Notes: generated by a model from the letters alone, not told the origin. DNA of 64,000 nucleotides from Aquibacillus saliphilus (GCF_020404745.1 NZ_JAIZAP010000002.1:124001-188000), one strand, 5' to 3'; counted from the stretch's first letter, positions 1 to 9,286 are shown. Numbers and translations are program-made.

Positions 1-770
1 GATGTTATCACATTATTATTATTGATACGATAAGGTAACGCAAGCTGATTTGAAATTTTAGTAGCGACTGAAATACTATCTTGTTTACTATACATGTCAT
101 CAAGAATGATGATAAACTCATCACCGCCTTGACGTGAGATGAAGTCTGATTTTCGTAAACAGTTTCGTAAACGCCTCGCAACTTCTTTTAAAACTAAATC
201 GCCAGTATCATGCCCAAAGTTATCATTGATTGACTTAAACCGGTCTAAATCAAGAAAAAGAACGCTTATAATATCTTCTTTCTTTAACGGTCGTTCCATT
301 ACCCATTTATTTAACAGATTACGATTAGGAAGGGAAGTAAGTGAATCATAGTAAGCCATTAATTCTATTTGTTCCTCATATTGTTTCCGTTTTGTAATGT
401 CGTGTCTTATGGCAATGTACTGGTAAGGTTCTCCTTTTCCCGCTAGATAGGGGACGATTGTTGTGTGAACCCAATAATAACTTCCATCCTTGGCTTTGTT
501 TTTAATTTCCCCTCGCCATACGATTCCATTACTAATGGTTCGCCACATTTCCTTAAAGAAGTTTAAGTCGTGATGACCTGAATTAATGATGTTGTGTTTA
601 CTGCCAATTATTTCTTTTTGACTATATTTTGAAATTTTACAGAATTTATCATTTGCAAATTGAATTGTTCCTTTATTATCAGTAATCACAACAATAGAGG
701 ATTCGTTTAAAGCTAGTTCAATGTCTCTTAGCCTTTTCTCTGACTCAGTTAATGCTAATTGATAATTCAT
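1..770 (-). CDS. PAS-GGDEF diguanylate cyclase (3' end outside window)
   Basis: The first 256 residues are visible. A PAS/PAC sensor module spans about residues 15-128 (it ends in the typical IRHDITKRK), followed by a GGDEF cyclase domain from about residue 138 (YYDSLTSLPNRNLL). The active-site GGDEF at 215-219 is intact. The RxxD product-inhibition site (RKSD, 206-209) lies exactly five residues before it, so the enzyme should make cyclic di-GMP from GTP and be feedback-inhibited. There is no membrane segment or signal peptide in the visible part, so the PAS probably reads a cytoplasmic signal. The ATG is preceded by GAGGAAAAG. The frame is open at base 1, so a C-terminal EAL or other domain cannot be excluded. 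Confidence 0.9.
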   Translation of the reverse strand, partial: MNYQLALTESEKRLRDIELALNESSIVVITDNKGTIQFANDKFCKISKYSQKEIIGSKHNIINSGHHDLNFFKEMWRTISNGIVWRGEIKNKAKDGSYYWVHTTIVPYLAGKGEPYQYIAIRHDITKRKQYEEQIELMAYYDSLTSLPNRNLLNKWVMERPLKKEDIISVLFLDLDRFKSINDNFGHDTGDLVLKEVARRLRNCLRKSDFISRQGGDEFIIILDDMYSKQDSISVATKISNQLALPYRINNNNVIT

Positions 771-927
771 TTCTTTTCCTCATTTCATAGAAAAAGTCCA
801 TGTTTATATTATCAACAATTGTATAGATGTACTATGACAAATATCACTCGTTTAACAGAATTTACGACAAATAAAACGGATAATCAAAATAAATTCAGAC
901 AAAATAATTTATATGGAGGTGTTTTTT

Positions 928-1083
928 TTGGGGAAAAAGGAGAAGAATCAATTAAATAATGGACCGAGCGATGAGCAAGCAATTAGAGCTGAATTGTCAA
1001 AGAAGTTTGATCACGAATTTGCTAATGAACCATTAACAACAAATGAAAAGGTAAATAACAAAAAAACAAAGAAACGAAAGTAA
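928..1083 (+). CDS. sspO: Small acid-soluble spore protein O (SspO family)
   Basis: A 51-residue lysine/asparagine-rich protein too short for many gene callers. It starts at TTG (LGKKEKNQ) with an excellent TATGGAGGT ribosome site 8 bases upstream. The hallmark block EFANEPLT, followed by a basic C-terminus (NNKKTKKRK), matches SspO-type minor SASPs, which are about 48-50 residues and made in the forespore under sigma-G. It marks the organism as an endospore former. It stands alone; its usual neighbours in B. subtilis (sspP, citB) are not seen. Identification rests on the C-terminal block and length. Confidence 0.8.
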   Translation: MGKKEKNQLNNGPSDEQAIRAELSKKFDHEFANEPLTTNEKVNNKKTKKRK

Positions 1084-1200
1084 CTGAATCAATTTCGTGA
1101 TTCCTTATGCAACTATTGTCATCCATATATAGTTTGTGGACGGTAATTAGTAGTATTGAAGTAATCCGGAAACAAACAATAAGAAATAATGAAAGGCAAC

Positions 1201-1240
1201 AACATGAGGACAGGGAAGTATAGATACCTGTCCTCATGTT
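1201..1240 (+). terminator. Long stem-loop downstream of sspO
   Basis: Perfect 14-bp inverted repeat (arms 1201-1214 and 1227-1240, sequence AACATGAGGACAGG and its complement) with a 12-base loop. No clear T-tract follows, so it may be a terminator or an mRNA-stabilising hairpin. Confidence 0.5.
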
Positions 1241-1577
1241 TAATGTTGAGGCGCGAAAGTTAAAAGTTCTCTCTTCAATCAGGTTCAGTAATTTGTTTAA
1301 TAAGAATTTTACTTTGCCGATAACGGGATTCACTATACTATTGGTATTTTCTATTGTTTTAGGATTTTCTTTTAGTATATTCCTATTTTTCCATGCTGCA
1401 GTACATCCCAGTAATTGAGATGACTGACGATACTTAGGAACTGTAACATAGCATTCAATAATCTTTTTTAAATTAATTAAGTAAGGTCTGAACAATTGGG
1501 GATTCATGCTAAAATAAAGTTATCTATAAGTCTGATTTTTTTAATGCCATTACAGGAGGAAAAGATGAGAATATTCG

Positions 1578-1676
1578 GAGCAATACTTTAATCCTAATAT
1601 TGTAGCATTTATTGAGTGGATGAAGTCGGAACAGGGACAACAAATTGTTGATGAGACAGGATATGTACCTGTTTGA
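1578..1676 (+). pseudogene. Relic of a PstS-type phosphate-binding protein (C-terminus)
   Basis: Thirty-two codons in one frame, ending in TGA, read EQYFNPNIVAFIEWM then SEQGQQIVDETGYVPV. This is the typical C-terminus of a PstS-like substrate-binding protein (helix with FIEW...SEEGQ.IV...GYVP). No start codon, ribosome site or other pst gene is near, and the sequence upstream in this frame is not recognisable. It is read as a decayed gene end. Confidence 0.6.
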
Positions 1677-2094
1677 TAAAAAACTACCATTGAATCCTCA
1701 GTACGTGTAATTGATGAAAAGGGGCTATACACGGTGAAAATACTAGAATCGATGTCATACCACTGGGTCCATTAACCATTCTTTATATAAAAGAAAAGAA
1801 TGATATAATGAAGCTAGTAATCTCATCTAGTGGAACGCCGTTTAGGAAGTCCGGATTATATGAGTTCTGTCGTTATGTTTGGCGCGGCATCACTGAACAC
1901 GGTCATCTTGCTCCTTCTACCCATTTAGAAGGACTAAAGAGTTATCCATTCGATGGTGTACTCACACCTTTAAATTTCTGTATTGACATAAGAAGAAGAC
2001 AGTGGGGAACTAGTTACTCTGCTGCTTTCCTGCGCTAATCTAAGTTTTATTTTATGATTATTAAGTTATTTGTAGATAGAAAGGGGTTTATTTT

Positions 2095-2574
2095 ATGAGA
2101 CAACCGCCAAGCGAAAGAATTGCTGTAGATGCGATTAAGGCATGGAGGTTAGCTGCCTGTTTATGGAGTGTTATTCCGATACTAGTAACGATTGCTTTGT
2201 TTGTTCTTGCTTATTTATTTGATTTTTCTTATTGGTTTGGTGCTATTTTTATAGCTATTAGTTTAATCGAAATCATTATTTCGGTAATTATGATTCCTAG
2301 CCTACGTTGGAAACGTTGGCGTTACCAGGTGTTTGACCAAGAAATTTATATTCAGCACGGAATATTGATTGTATCACGTACATTAGTACCGATGATTCGC
2401 GTCCAGCATGTTGATACGAAACAAGGTCCAATATTAAAAAAATATGGACTCGCAAGCTTAACCATTTCAACTGCTGCAACAACACATGAAATTCCGGCTC
2501 TATTAAATGAAGAAGCTTCAGCACTTAGAGATCAGATTTCTGAACTTGCAAGGGTGGAACAAGATGATGTCTAG
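2095..2574 (+). CDS. ydbS: YdbS-like membrane protein with bacterial PH domain
   Basis: 159 residues. Two transmembrane segments lie at about residues 20-65 and are followed by a bPH2 (DUF304) domain with the family signature: QEIYIQHGI, then PMIRVQHVDTKQGPI and a C-terminal AATTHEIP block. In B. subtilis YdbS and YdbT together protect against certain antimicrobial peptides such as amylocyclicin. The ATG is preceded by GAAAGGGG. The 3' end overlaps the downstream ydbT-like gene by 11 bases, so the two are translationally coupled. Confidence 0.85.
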   Translation: MRQPPSERIAVDAIKAWRLAACLWSVIPILVTIALFVLAYLFDFSYWFGAIFIAISLIEIIISVIMIPSLRWKRWRYQVFDQEIYIQHGILIVSRTLVPMIRVQHVDTKQGPILKKYGLASLTISTAATTHEIPALLNEEASALRDQISELARVEQDDV

Positions 2575-4000
2575 TCCAAAACGGTTACATCCAGCTGCGA
2601 TGATTTTCACGGTGATTACATCAATTAAACAGCTTGTTTATGCACTCATACCGATAATTATATTATTCTCTAATGATGGTTTTTTTAATTATGTAATTCT
2701 GGGCATCATTGGTATTGCTATCTTATTAATAGGTCATAGCATTTTATCATGGTTAAGGTACACATACATAGTAGAAGGAGATCAGTTGCGAATTGAACAA
2801 GGGGTTATTATTAGAACGAATCGGACAATATCTAAAAATCGAATCCAATCAATTGATTTAACTCAAGGTATTATTCATCGTTTGTTTGGATTAACAAAGG
2901 TACAAATTGAAACGGCAGGAAGCGATCGGAGTGTAGATGCGGCACTTAGTGCTGTAACATTTGAGGAAGGTCAATACCTTCACAATGAATTAAAACACAA
3001 AAATGAAACAAGTGCTGTAGGCGAGGATAGTGGCGAAAAACCAGGTCTCGCCACAAAGGCTATTTCTAATAAACGATTACTAATAGCAGGTTCGACGTCG
3101 GGAAGTTTTGGTGTGATTCTAAGTTTAGTTGCTTTAGCATTTTCAGAACTTGAAAGCTTTATTCCAGAAACAGTTTATACTTCTACGACTAGATGGTTAT
3201 CATCACAAGCGATGGAATTCTTGATTGTAGTAGCTTTTGTTCTGTTTATTCTATTATGGGGCTTAGGCATCCTAGGGATTGTTATTAAATATGGTAAGTT
3301 CACAATAACTAGATACGAAAACGAATTATTTATCACACGTGGATTACTTGAAAAGAAACAAATGACCATCCCTATTAAGCGAATTCAGGCAGTATCAATT
3401 AAAGAAACATTGATTCGTCAGCCACTTGGTTTTGCTACACTCTCTGTTGAAATTGCGGGCGGTGAACAAGAAAATAAAAAGGTCACCGAAACATTACTAT
3501 TTCCATTACTAAAAAAGAGTGATGTTCCTGCATTTTTAAGTGAAATATTGCCTGAATATCAAAACATGCCAGATAGTTATAGTCAGGTGCCTAAACGAGG
3601 TTTGATTTATTATTTACTAAGGACAACGATAATTCCTATCCTTGCGCTTATCGGTGTAGCAATCGCCTTACCTGAATGGATCATCTTACCAATTATCGTA
3701 GTATTAGTATCGATTGCATTAGGAATAGCACAGTATCGAACAGCTAGCTATCATTTGACAGAAAGTCAGTTGACACTTCGATTACGTTTGCTTAGTAAAG
3801 AGACAGTCATGCTTAAAACGAAGCGTATTCAAGCAGTTGAAAAAAGCCAGCACATTTTGCATCGTAAACAAGACCTAGCCAACATGAAGTTTTCTGTTTT
3901 GAATAACTTTGGCGGGAAGCATTATCTAGTTAATGAATTAGCGTTAGCTGATTCAGACAAAATAGTTGATTGGTACTCTTATCGAAAGAAAGAATTCTAA
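2564..4000 (+). CDS. ydbT: YdbT-like multi-domain bacterial PH membrane protein
   Basis: 478 residues. I chose the ATG-ATG at 2564 behind AAGGGTGG; an upstream in-frame start lies inside ydbS without a ribosome site. Three DUF304/bPH2 repeats alternate with pairs of membrane helices: TISKNRIQSIDLTQGI (first), TIPIKRIQAVSIKETL (second) and MLKTKRIQAVEKSQH (third). It overlaps ydbS and presumably forms a membrane complex with its product. A role in envelope integrity or antimicrobial-peptide tolerance is inferred from the B. subtilis pair. Confidence 0.85.
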   Translation: MMSSPKRLHPAAMIFTVITSIKQLVYALIPIIILFSNDGFFNYVILGIIGIAILLIGHSILSWLRYTYIVEGDQLRIEQGVIIRTNRTISKNRIQSIDLTQGIIHRLFGLTKVQIETAGSDRSVDAALSAVTFEEGQYLHNELKHKNETSAVGEDSGEKPGLATKAISNKRLLIAGSTSGSFGVILSLVALAFSELESFIPETVYTSTTRWLSSQAMEFLIVVAFVLFILLWGLGILGIVIKYGKFTITRYENELFITRGLLEKKQMTIPIKRIQAVSIKETLIRQPLGFATLSVEIAGGEQENKKVTETLLFPLLKKSDVPAFLSEILPEYQNMPDSYSQVPKRGLIYYLLRTTIIPILALIGVAIALPEWIILPIIVVLVSIALGIAQYRTASYHLTESQLTLRLRLLSKETVMLKTKRIQAVEKSQHILHRKQDLANMKFSVLNNFGGKHYLVNELALADSDKIVDWYSYRKKEF

Positions 4001-4179
4001 GGATATCGTTATCGATGTCACATAAGGTTTGGAACAGTAGTTCATATACATATTTGAACATTGATCAAGTGTTTATTTGTGAGCGGTTGTGTAAGCTAAA
4101 TGATGACGTCTTTTATTTCCTCCGCTGGTATAGTACTAAATAACAACCATCATTTATAAAACTCTTATACTGATGGTTT

Positions 4180-4238
4180 GGAGTGGAGGGCAGTCCACTC
4201 CTGCGGGAAAAGCAACTGCCCGGAGCGGAAATTAACTC
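4180..4238. repeat. Fragment of a Bacillaceae interspersed repeat
   Basis: The segment contains the blocks CACTCCTGCGGGAAAAGCAA and GGAGCGGAAATTAAC. These resemble the two ends of an imperfect palindromic repeat common between genes in Bacillaceae genomes (usual middle CGCAGGAGCG... is missing). GC content is clearly above the surroundings. It is a deletion derivative; strand is arbitrary. Confidence 0.6.
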
Positions 4239-4292
4239 TGTAGTTACTTCGGAGTTTATAGGTTTTATGTCAACAACAGCCAATGATAAAAA

Positions 4293-4330
4293 GAACACGG
4301 GGCCTCAAGTTTTATTGAGGTCCCGTGTTC
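4293..4330. terminator. Bidirectional terminator
   Basis: A 16-bp stem (left arm 4293-4308, right arm 4315-4330, one G-T pair) with a 6-base loop. The A-run to its left becomes a T-tract on the minus strand, so it ends the CoxG-like gene at 4339. Confidence 0.8.
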
Positions 4331-4338
4331 TGTATAAG

Positions 4339-4797
4339 TTATTTTTCTGCTACAGTTTCCAATTTTATCAGCTTGTTGGCAATGGCATCTGTTAATTCTG
4401 TTGTGGTTTTAGGAACGAACGATTTTAAAATAGGATTAAGCATTGGCCCTAACATTCCCGCAGCTTTAATGTCGAGATTACTTGTCATTTTGGTTTTTGT
4501 ATTAGATAGTGCTTCTGCTTCGAAGTATCCAGACCCTGCAAAATTTTCATTTAATCCTTTTAAGTCAAAGGTGACTTTTGTTGGTTTTTGCCAATTTGTA
4601 ATATCAATTTGCATGCTAACCTTCTTTTGCACGATGCCGACTTCACCTTTAAACATCCATGTGGATTGTTTTTCGTTAAGTATTTCATGATCAATATAGC
4701 CTGGTACTAATGGAGCCCATTTGTTCATATCACTTACTAGCTCCCAAATTGTATCAATTGGAATATATAACTCTACCTTGTGAGTTCCACTTGGCAT
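4339..4797 (-). CDS. SRPBCC/CoxG-like protein
   Basis: 152 residues with the helix-grip fold signature of carbon monoxide dehydrogenase subunit G/START-like proteins: an N-terminal VELYIPIDTIWELVSDMNKWA, a central PGYIDHEI...GEVGIVQKK stretch, a glycine-rich AGSGYFEAE strand, and a long C-terminal helix. It is probably cytoplasmic and binds a hydrophobic ligand; no CO dehydrogenase genes are near, so the CoxG name is a family label only. I chose the ATG at 4797 because AGGGGGG lies just upstream. Monocistronic, with a strong terminator. Confidence 0.75.
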   Translation of the reverse strand: MPSGTHKVELYIPIDTIWELVSDMNKWAPLVPGYIDHEILNEKQSTWMFKGEVGIVQKKVSMQIDITNWQKPTKVTFDLKGLNENFAGSGYFEAEALSNTKTKMTSNLDIKAAGMLGPMLNPILKSFVPKTTTELTDAIANKLIKLETVAEK

Positions 4798-5019
4798 AAT
4801 GTTCCCCCCTATTAATGTACACGTCACTTATTATAAGTTTATTAAGTAATCGGTTGTAATATTACGGCAGGTACCATTTTATTTGGGAAGAATTATCCTT
4901 AATAGGATAATGTGTTGGGTAAAAAATTAATAGTTTTGGCAGGGCAATGTTTAGTTTTAGAACTAGTTATAATAATAATGTATTCAGCAGAAATATAATT
5001 CATGTAACCACGTAACAAA

Positions 5020-5382
5020 TTAATAAGTATCTGTTGCAATCTCTATTGTATAGGTACCTCTATCAGTGATTAGCGAGAACTGTGATTCGTTATATTGGTA
5101 TAATGTCGAGTCTTCAAGTGGTATTTCATAAAAAGATGCTGGAAGCGGCTCGAATTCATTTTCGGCGTTTTGAGTTTCACCAGGACCGTTCAATTTTAAC
5201 GAGTGCATCGATTGATATCCATCAATTCTTCTGGTGTCTTTTGAATAGGAGATTGAATTCAGCTCCATCAACGTATTATCATAATCCTTAAGCTCATGTT
5301 TAGAAATTTTAATTTTTTTCCCGTTCCACTTCTGCAATAATTGATTGAATTCTTCAACAGATAAGTATTGTTGTGTCATCAT
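5020..5382 (-). CDS. Hypothetical protein, 120 aa
   Basis: I do not recognise a family. The product is soluble and acidic, with a short N-terminal helical segment (SVEEFNQLLQKWNGK) followed by predicted beta-rich sequence ending in FSLITDRGTYTIEIATD. The double ATG start is preceded by a strong GGAGGGATT ribosome site, which is the main support for it being a real gene. It stands alone between convergent or divergent neighbours. Confidence 0.6.
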   Translation of the reverse strand: MMTQQYLSVEEFNQLLQKWNGKKIKISKHELKDYDNTLMELNSISYSKDTRRIDGYQSMHSLKLNGPGETQNAENEFEPLPASFYEIPLEDSTLYQYNESQFSLITDRGTYTIEIATDTY

Positions 5383-5590
5383 AATCCCTCCTACCTTTTA
5401 TACTTCCCAAGAAAAACTCAGGTGATACGAATATTTTAACTGGTTTCTCTGAGAGAAAGTTGGGAAACAAAAGCTATAACCGTTTAAAAATACAAGGTGC
5501 ATACCATACACATGAATATAATCAACTTATTATGAAAAACATAGCGTTTGCGGTAAGATGAAGAGAAATTGCTATGGAGGTGCTTACCAA

Positions 5591-6124
5591 ATGGATACGA
5601 AATCCAAATTAGATCAGGTAGAAGAAGTCTATAATAAAAGGCTGCGAGGTGGTTTTTTTATCTCCACAAAGGACGATAAACGAACTCATTTCCATAATGG
5701 TTGCTGGGTAACACAATGTTCGCATGAACCACCGCAAATGCTTGTTTGTTTCCCTAAAGAGATGGAGGGAGCAGACATTGTTAAGCGCAGCGGAAAATTT
5801 GCGCTTAGTATGACAGCAGAGGATCAAGAGTCGTTAATGGACCGTTTTTTTGCCGGAGAACAGGATATTGAGTCAATGGGCACAGAAGAATTTATCTATA
5901 AAGAAACTGGATGTCCAATTTTGAAAAATTCACAAGCCTATTTTGATTGTGAGGTCGCACAAATCATGGATAATCGAGATTTCCTGATTGTAATTGGCAA
6001 CGTCATATCTGCTGAGGTTCTTCATCCAGAAAAACAAAGTCTTACCGTTAATCATCTTATGGAACGTAAAGGCGGTGTTCCGGAGGATGCAGTTGTTCCT
6101 TTAGTTGGATTTGATCATCATTAA
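5591..6124 (+). CDS. Flavin reductase-like protein (FMN-binding split barrel)
   Basis: 177 residues. Signatures of the flavin reductase-like family are present: an N-terminal GGFFISTKD, QCSHEPPQMLVCFPK, the KRSGKFALSM block, a conserved region around FFAGEQD, and YFDCEV. Members bind FMN and reduce it with NAD(P)H for a partner oxygenase, or act on flavins directly. The ATG at 5591 follows TATGGAGG; the ATG 33 bases upstream has no ribosome site. No partner oxygenase is adjacent, so the physiological role is open. Confidence 0.8.
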   Translation: MDTKSKLDQVEEVYNKRLRGGFFISTKDDKRTHFHNGCWVTQCSHEPPQMLVCFPKEMEGADIVKRSGKFALSMTAEDQESLMDRFFAGEQDIESMGTEEFIYKETGCPILKNSQAYFDCEVAQIMDNRDFLIVIGNVISAEVLHPEKQSLTVNHLMERKGGVPEDAVVPLVGFDHH

Positions 6125-6338
6125 AATCGTAAATAGTAAAAAGATTTAGTGCTCCTTTGGACAACTGTTCTTAACTTTCACCTAGTTTTTGTTGCTTTCA
6201 TTTGCTTTTTGACTTAGTAAATCATTTAAAAATGATTTATTATTATAGCTTTGAAAAACAGGCTTAGTTGTTTGAACAACGAATGAATTAATCTTACGTG
6301 GATAAACTACTGAAAAAGAAAAGGTAGGAGGGTATCGT

Positions 6339-6908
6339 TTGGATTCCCAGCAGCGTGAGTATTTTCAAGAAATAATTTCAATTCAAGAAAAATTCACAAA
6401 AGAAAGTGAGCAATACTGGCAACTCTACTCAAACCTTGGAACTTGGCAATTTTGGGTAATACTCCTTATGCTACTAGTTCCATTAATTATCTTATATTTT
6501 GTGATTGATCGAGAAAAAATATTTTTAATTGGTTTTTTTGGTTTTGCAGTTCATGTGTTATTTTTCTATACAGATGCGATTGGTATTCGCTACGGGCTAT
6601 GGGGGTATCCGTATCAGATGGTGCCATTTCTTCCGAGCTTTTCAATTGATGCATCAATTGTCCCAATTTCGATCATGTTAGTTTATCAATGGACATTAAA
6701 ACATAACAAGAACTTTTTCGTCTATTTATTGATAACTTCTCTTGTTTTTGGTTTTGCTTTCAAACCACTTTTAACAAGCCTTGGATTATTTGAAAGTTAT
6801 AAGTGGATTAATTTTTTTCTAATATTTTTGATCTATGTTGTGTTGTTTTTGCTAGCATACTTAATAACAAAAATATTCGTAGTAATGCACAAAAGGCATA
6901 ACGATTGA
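6339..6908 (+). CDS. CBO0543-family integral membrane protein
   Basis: 189 residues starting at TTG with TAGGAGGG upstream. It has five or six membrane helices: about 33-55, 61-80, 100-118, 124-145 and 155-180. The pattern WQFWVILLMLLVP, then YTDAIGIRYGLWGYPYQM.PFLP and DASIVPISIMLVYQW, is that of the CBO0543 family, of unknown function and frequent in spore formers. A paralogue of the same length with a GTG start is at 55069-55638. It is followed by a terminator at 6963. Confidence 0.75.
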   Translation: MDSQQREYFQEIISIQEKFTKESEQYWQLYSNLGTWQFWVILLMLLVPLIILYFVIDREKIFLIGFFGFAVHVLFFYTDAIGIRYGLWGYPYQMVPFLPSFSIDASIVPISIMLVYQWTLKHNKNFFVYLLITSLVFGFAFKPLLTSLGLFESYKWINFFLIFLIYVVLFLLAYLITKIFVVMHKRHND

Positions 6909-6962
6909 ATTGAGTAGTGACATTAAAAGCTAATTCTTTATAAGTGAATATTGTACAAAAAA

Positions 6963-6997
6963 GGAACATTACTTTAACAATGGTAATGTTCCTTTTT
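6963..6997 (+). terminator. Rho-independent terminator
   Basis: Arms GGAACATTAC (6963-6972) and its complement (6983-6992) are followed by TTTTT. An A-run on the left makes it usable in both directions. Confidence 0.8.
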
Positions 6998-7105
6998 GTT
7001 ATATAATGTTTTAATGGAATAAAAAAACTATTTACTGGAGTTTGGCAAAGATTGATACTCGGTATTTGTGTCTTTATACGAAAAATCATATAAGGGGGGA
7101 GAAGT

Positions 7106-7603
7106 TTGGAGATTAGGCATATTCAAGCTTGCGATGCTGAAAAGTTTGCTAGTTTAATTAAACAAGTTGAAAGCGAATCAAAGTATCTGCTTTTTGAACC
7201 AGGAGAAAGAAGCATTACCATAGCGAAGCAATCTAAAATGATTAGAGTTATCTCGCAGGAAGATAATTCCACGATATTTATCGCAGAAAATAATAGTGCA
7301 TTTGTCGGTTATTTAATCGTTTTTGGTGGTAATGCCAAAAGAAATAGACATTCAGCTTATTTGGTGATCGGTATTTTAGAATCATTCAGAGGTATAGGGG
7401 TGGGCACAAAGCTATTTATAGAGTTAGAAAAGTGGGCAATTGAGCAAAACCTACATAGGTTGGAGCTATCGGTCGTAAATCAAAATGAGGAAGGATTAGG
7501 ATTATACAAAAAAATGGGATTTGAAATGGAGGGAATCAAACGACACTCCTTACTTATTGATGGTCAATTTTACGATGAATATTTTATGTCTAAACTCTTG
7601 TAA
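7106..7603 (+). CDS. GNAT N-acetyltransferase
   Basis: 165 residues from a TTG start with AAGGGGGGAG upstream. The acetyl-CoA binding motif A is clear (ESFRGIGVGTKLF, about residues 91-103), followed by the ALxxYKKMGFE-type motif B (LGLYKKMGFEMEGIKRH). The substrate is unknown; the RimI-like C-terminus suggests transfer to an amino group of a small molecule or protein. It is the first of three separately expressed GNAT genes in 2 kb. Confidence 0.85.
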   Translation: MEIRHIQACDAEKFASLIKQVESESKYLLFEPGERSITIAKQSKMIRVISQEDNSTIFIAENNSAFVGYLIVFGGNAKRNRHSAYLVIGILESFRGIGVGTKLFIELEKWAIEQNLHRLELSVVNQNEEGLGLYKKMGFEMEGIKRHSLLIDGQFYDEYFMSKLL

Positions 7604-7765
7604 AGCTCTGGTAGACTTTTGCTTAATTAAAATTAGTTAATTCAATTATCAATCGTTGATATAATCATAGTATTAGGGGTTTATTTTTATTGTCAAACTA
7701 ACGCAAAATGTAGAAGAGGCGATTAATTATTCATTACATCAACATATTGAAAGGGGAATGAGCTT

Positions 7766-8329
7766 GTGGTCAAGATAATAGGAGACAAGATTGAACTAAA
7801 AGAGTTTACTCAAGAAGATATCGATGAACTATATTATTGGAAATTTGAAGAAAGGCAACAAGAGGCTAAAAAATGGAATGGTCCATACATACCTGAGGTT
7901 AAACAAACTAAGGAAGAATATCGAAAGGCTTTTGAAAAAGAAGAAAAAATTCCCCTGAATGTTCCAGGCTCACTAAGCATAACTGCGAGCGGAAAGTTGA
8001 TTGGTTATGTAGGTGCATACTGGGTGGATAAAAACACTAATTGGCTTGAGACAGGTATTGTTATTTACGATAAAAATTATTGGAATGGTGGATATGGAAC
8101 ACAAGCATATCAACTGTGGATTGATTTTCTATTCCGTAGCACAGAGTTGCATCGTTTGGGGATGTCAACTTGGTCAGGCAATATCAGAATGATGAAAGTA
8201 GCAGCGAAAATTGGGATGAAGGAAGAAGCAAGAATAAGAAATGCGAGAATAGTAGATAATGAATATTTTGATGCAATTAAAATGGGGATTTTAAGAGAAG
8301 AATGGGATAGCAAAAACCTAGATGGCTAA
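7766..8329 (+). CDS. GNAT N-acetyltransferase (RimJ/RimL type)
   Basis: 187 residues. The GTG start follows AAAGGGGAA. RimJ/L-type features are LKEFTQEDIDELYYW at the N-terminus, GIVIYDKNYWNGGYGTQAY (motif A, about 92-110) and HRLGMSTWSGNIRMMKVAAKIGMKEEARIR (split here only by function: the N...A.K.GM.EE motif). The likely substrate class is an N-terminal amino group or small amine; this cannot be refined from sequence. It is probably monocistronic. Confidence 0.85.
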   Translation: MVKIIGDKIELKEFTQEDIDELYYWKFEERQQEAKKWNGPYIPEVKQTKEEYRKAFEKEEKIPLNVPGSLSITASGKLIGYVGAYWVDKNTNWLETGIVIYDKNYWNGGYGTQAYQLWIDFLFRSTELHRLGMSTWSGNIRMMKVAAKIGMKEEARIRNARIVDNEYFDAIKMGILREEWDSKNLDG

Positions 8330-8520
8330 AAGAACAATCAATTCTAGTAACATCTCTTTGTTCCTGTCAATAGTTAGTTTTCTGTCTATTAGTTTGAATT
8401 TACTTGGTAATTGTTAATCGAGACCGTAAGCAGTACTTTTATTTAAATAGTAGTGTACTAGTATTTATAGAATTATGGTAAAATTGAAAACATTCAAGTT
8501 TATTGGAGGGGTATTCATAT

Positions 8521-9045
8521 ATGGAAAATCGCTTTTTTTTAACTAAACCAACAGTAAATCTAAAAGAGGAATATCTCTCATTTTATCAGGAATGGGTAGA
8601 TAGTGGAGAGACTATGATCCCTTGGGTTATCGAAAAAGATCCAACCAACTTTGAGGAAATGGTTCAATTTTTGACTGATAATCACAATGGTACTAATCTC
8701 CCTGAAGGTTGGGTACCTGATTCAACTTACTGGCTAATAAACGAAAACAGACAAATCATCGGAGTTGTAAATATACGGCATCAATTAACAGAGTTTTTAT
8801 TATACCAGGGTGGACACATTGGTTATGGCATTCGTCCTTTACAAAGAAGAAAAGGGTATGCGACTAAGCTCTTATCATTATCGTTAGAAAAAGCTCAGGA
8901 CTTAGGGTTAACAAAACTTCTGATTGTGTGTGATGAAAATAACACGGGTTCAGTAAAAACTATTATTAATAATAATGGAGTTATAGATAAGGACTTTATC
9001 GAGGAAGACGGTAATATTGTAAAAAGGTACTGGATCGAGTTATAA
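8521..9045 (+). CDS. GNAT N-acetyltransferase
   Basis: 174 residues. The ATG at 8521 sits behind TTGGAGGGG; the TTG 18 bases upstream overlaps that ribosome site and is rejected. The central GGHIGYGIRPLQRRKGYATKL (motif A) and the following LLIVCDENNTGS block match GNAT proteins of the YafP/EF-type small-molecule class (family with N-terminal WV...DPTNFEEMVQ). Substrate unknown. Confidence 0.85.
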   Translation: MENRFFLTKPTVNLKEEYLSFYQEWVDSGETMIPWVIEKDPTNFEEMVQFLTDNHNGTNLPEGWVPDSTYWLINENRQIIGVVNIRHQLTEFLLYQGGHIGYGIRPLQRRKGYATKLLSLSLEKAQDLGLTKLLIVCDENNTGSVKTIINNNGVIDKDFIEEDGNIVKRYWIEL

Positions 9046-9286
9046 CATTTTGTCCGGTGTGTATCTTACATTTACTTTCACTTTGGAAGCTCCCTATTTT
9101 ACTGGTGAGAGGATGTCACATATTATCCAGATGTAGAAGAGGCTTGGAATAGGAGTGCTAACTATCTCAAGAAACTATTATTAAAAGTAGTCATACACCA
9201 TTTCTACTAACATTATTTATTGATAAAGTGCTTATCTGAAGTAAGGTATTGCATCACTTATCTTATTAACCGAGGGGAAACACCAT

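Larger units (their letters stand above)
1084..2094. other. One kilobase without an intact gene
   Basis: Apart from the hairpin at 1201-1240 and the PstS relic at 1578-1676, I see no supported gene. Open frames on both strands here lack ribosome sites and recognisable protein features. The region looks like decayed coding sequence. Confidence 0.5.

Noticed and set aside
1022..1507. 161-residue open frame on the minus strand
   Set aside because: No ribosome site, no recognisable domain, and it runs through the sspO 3' end and a strong hairpin.
1808..2038. 76-residue open frame on the plus strand
   Set aside because: Starts inside TATAATG without a ribosome site and has an odd composition; more likely decayed sequence or promoter.
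7681..7769. Short frame reading QNVEEAINYS, sharing the 13-mer ATGTAGAAGAGGC with about 9133-9145
   Set aside because: No start or ribosome site; the shared string is short and probably chance.
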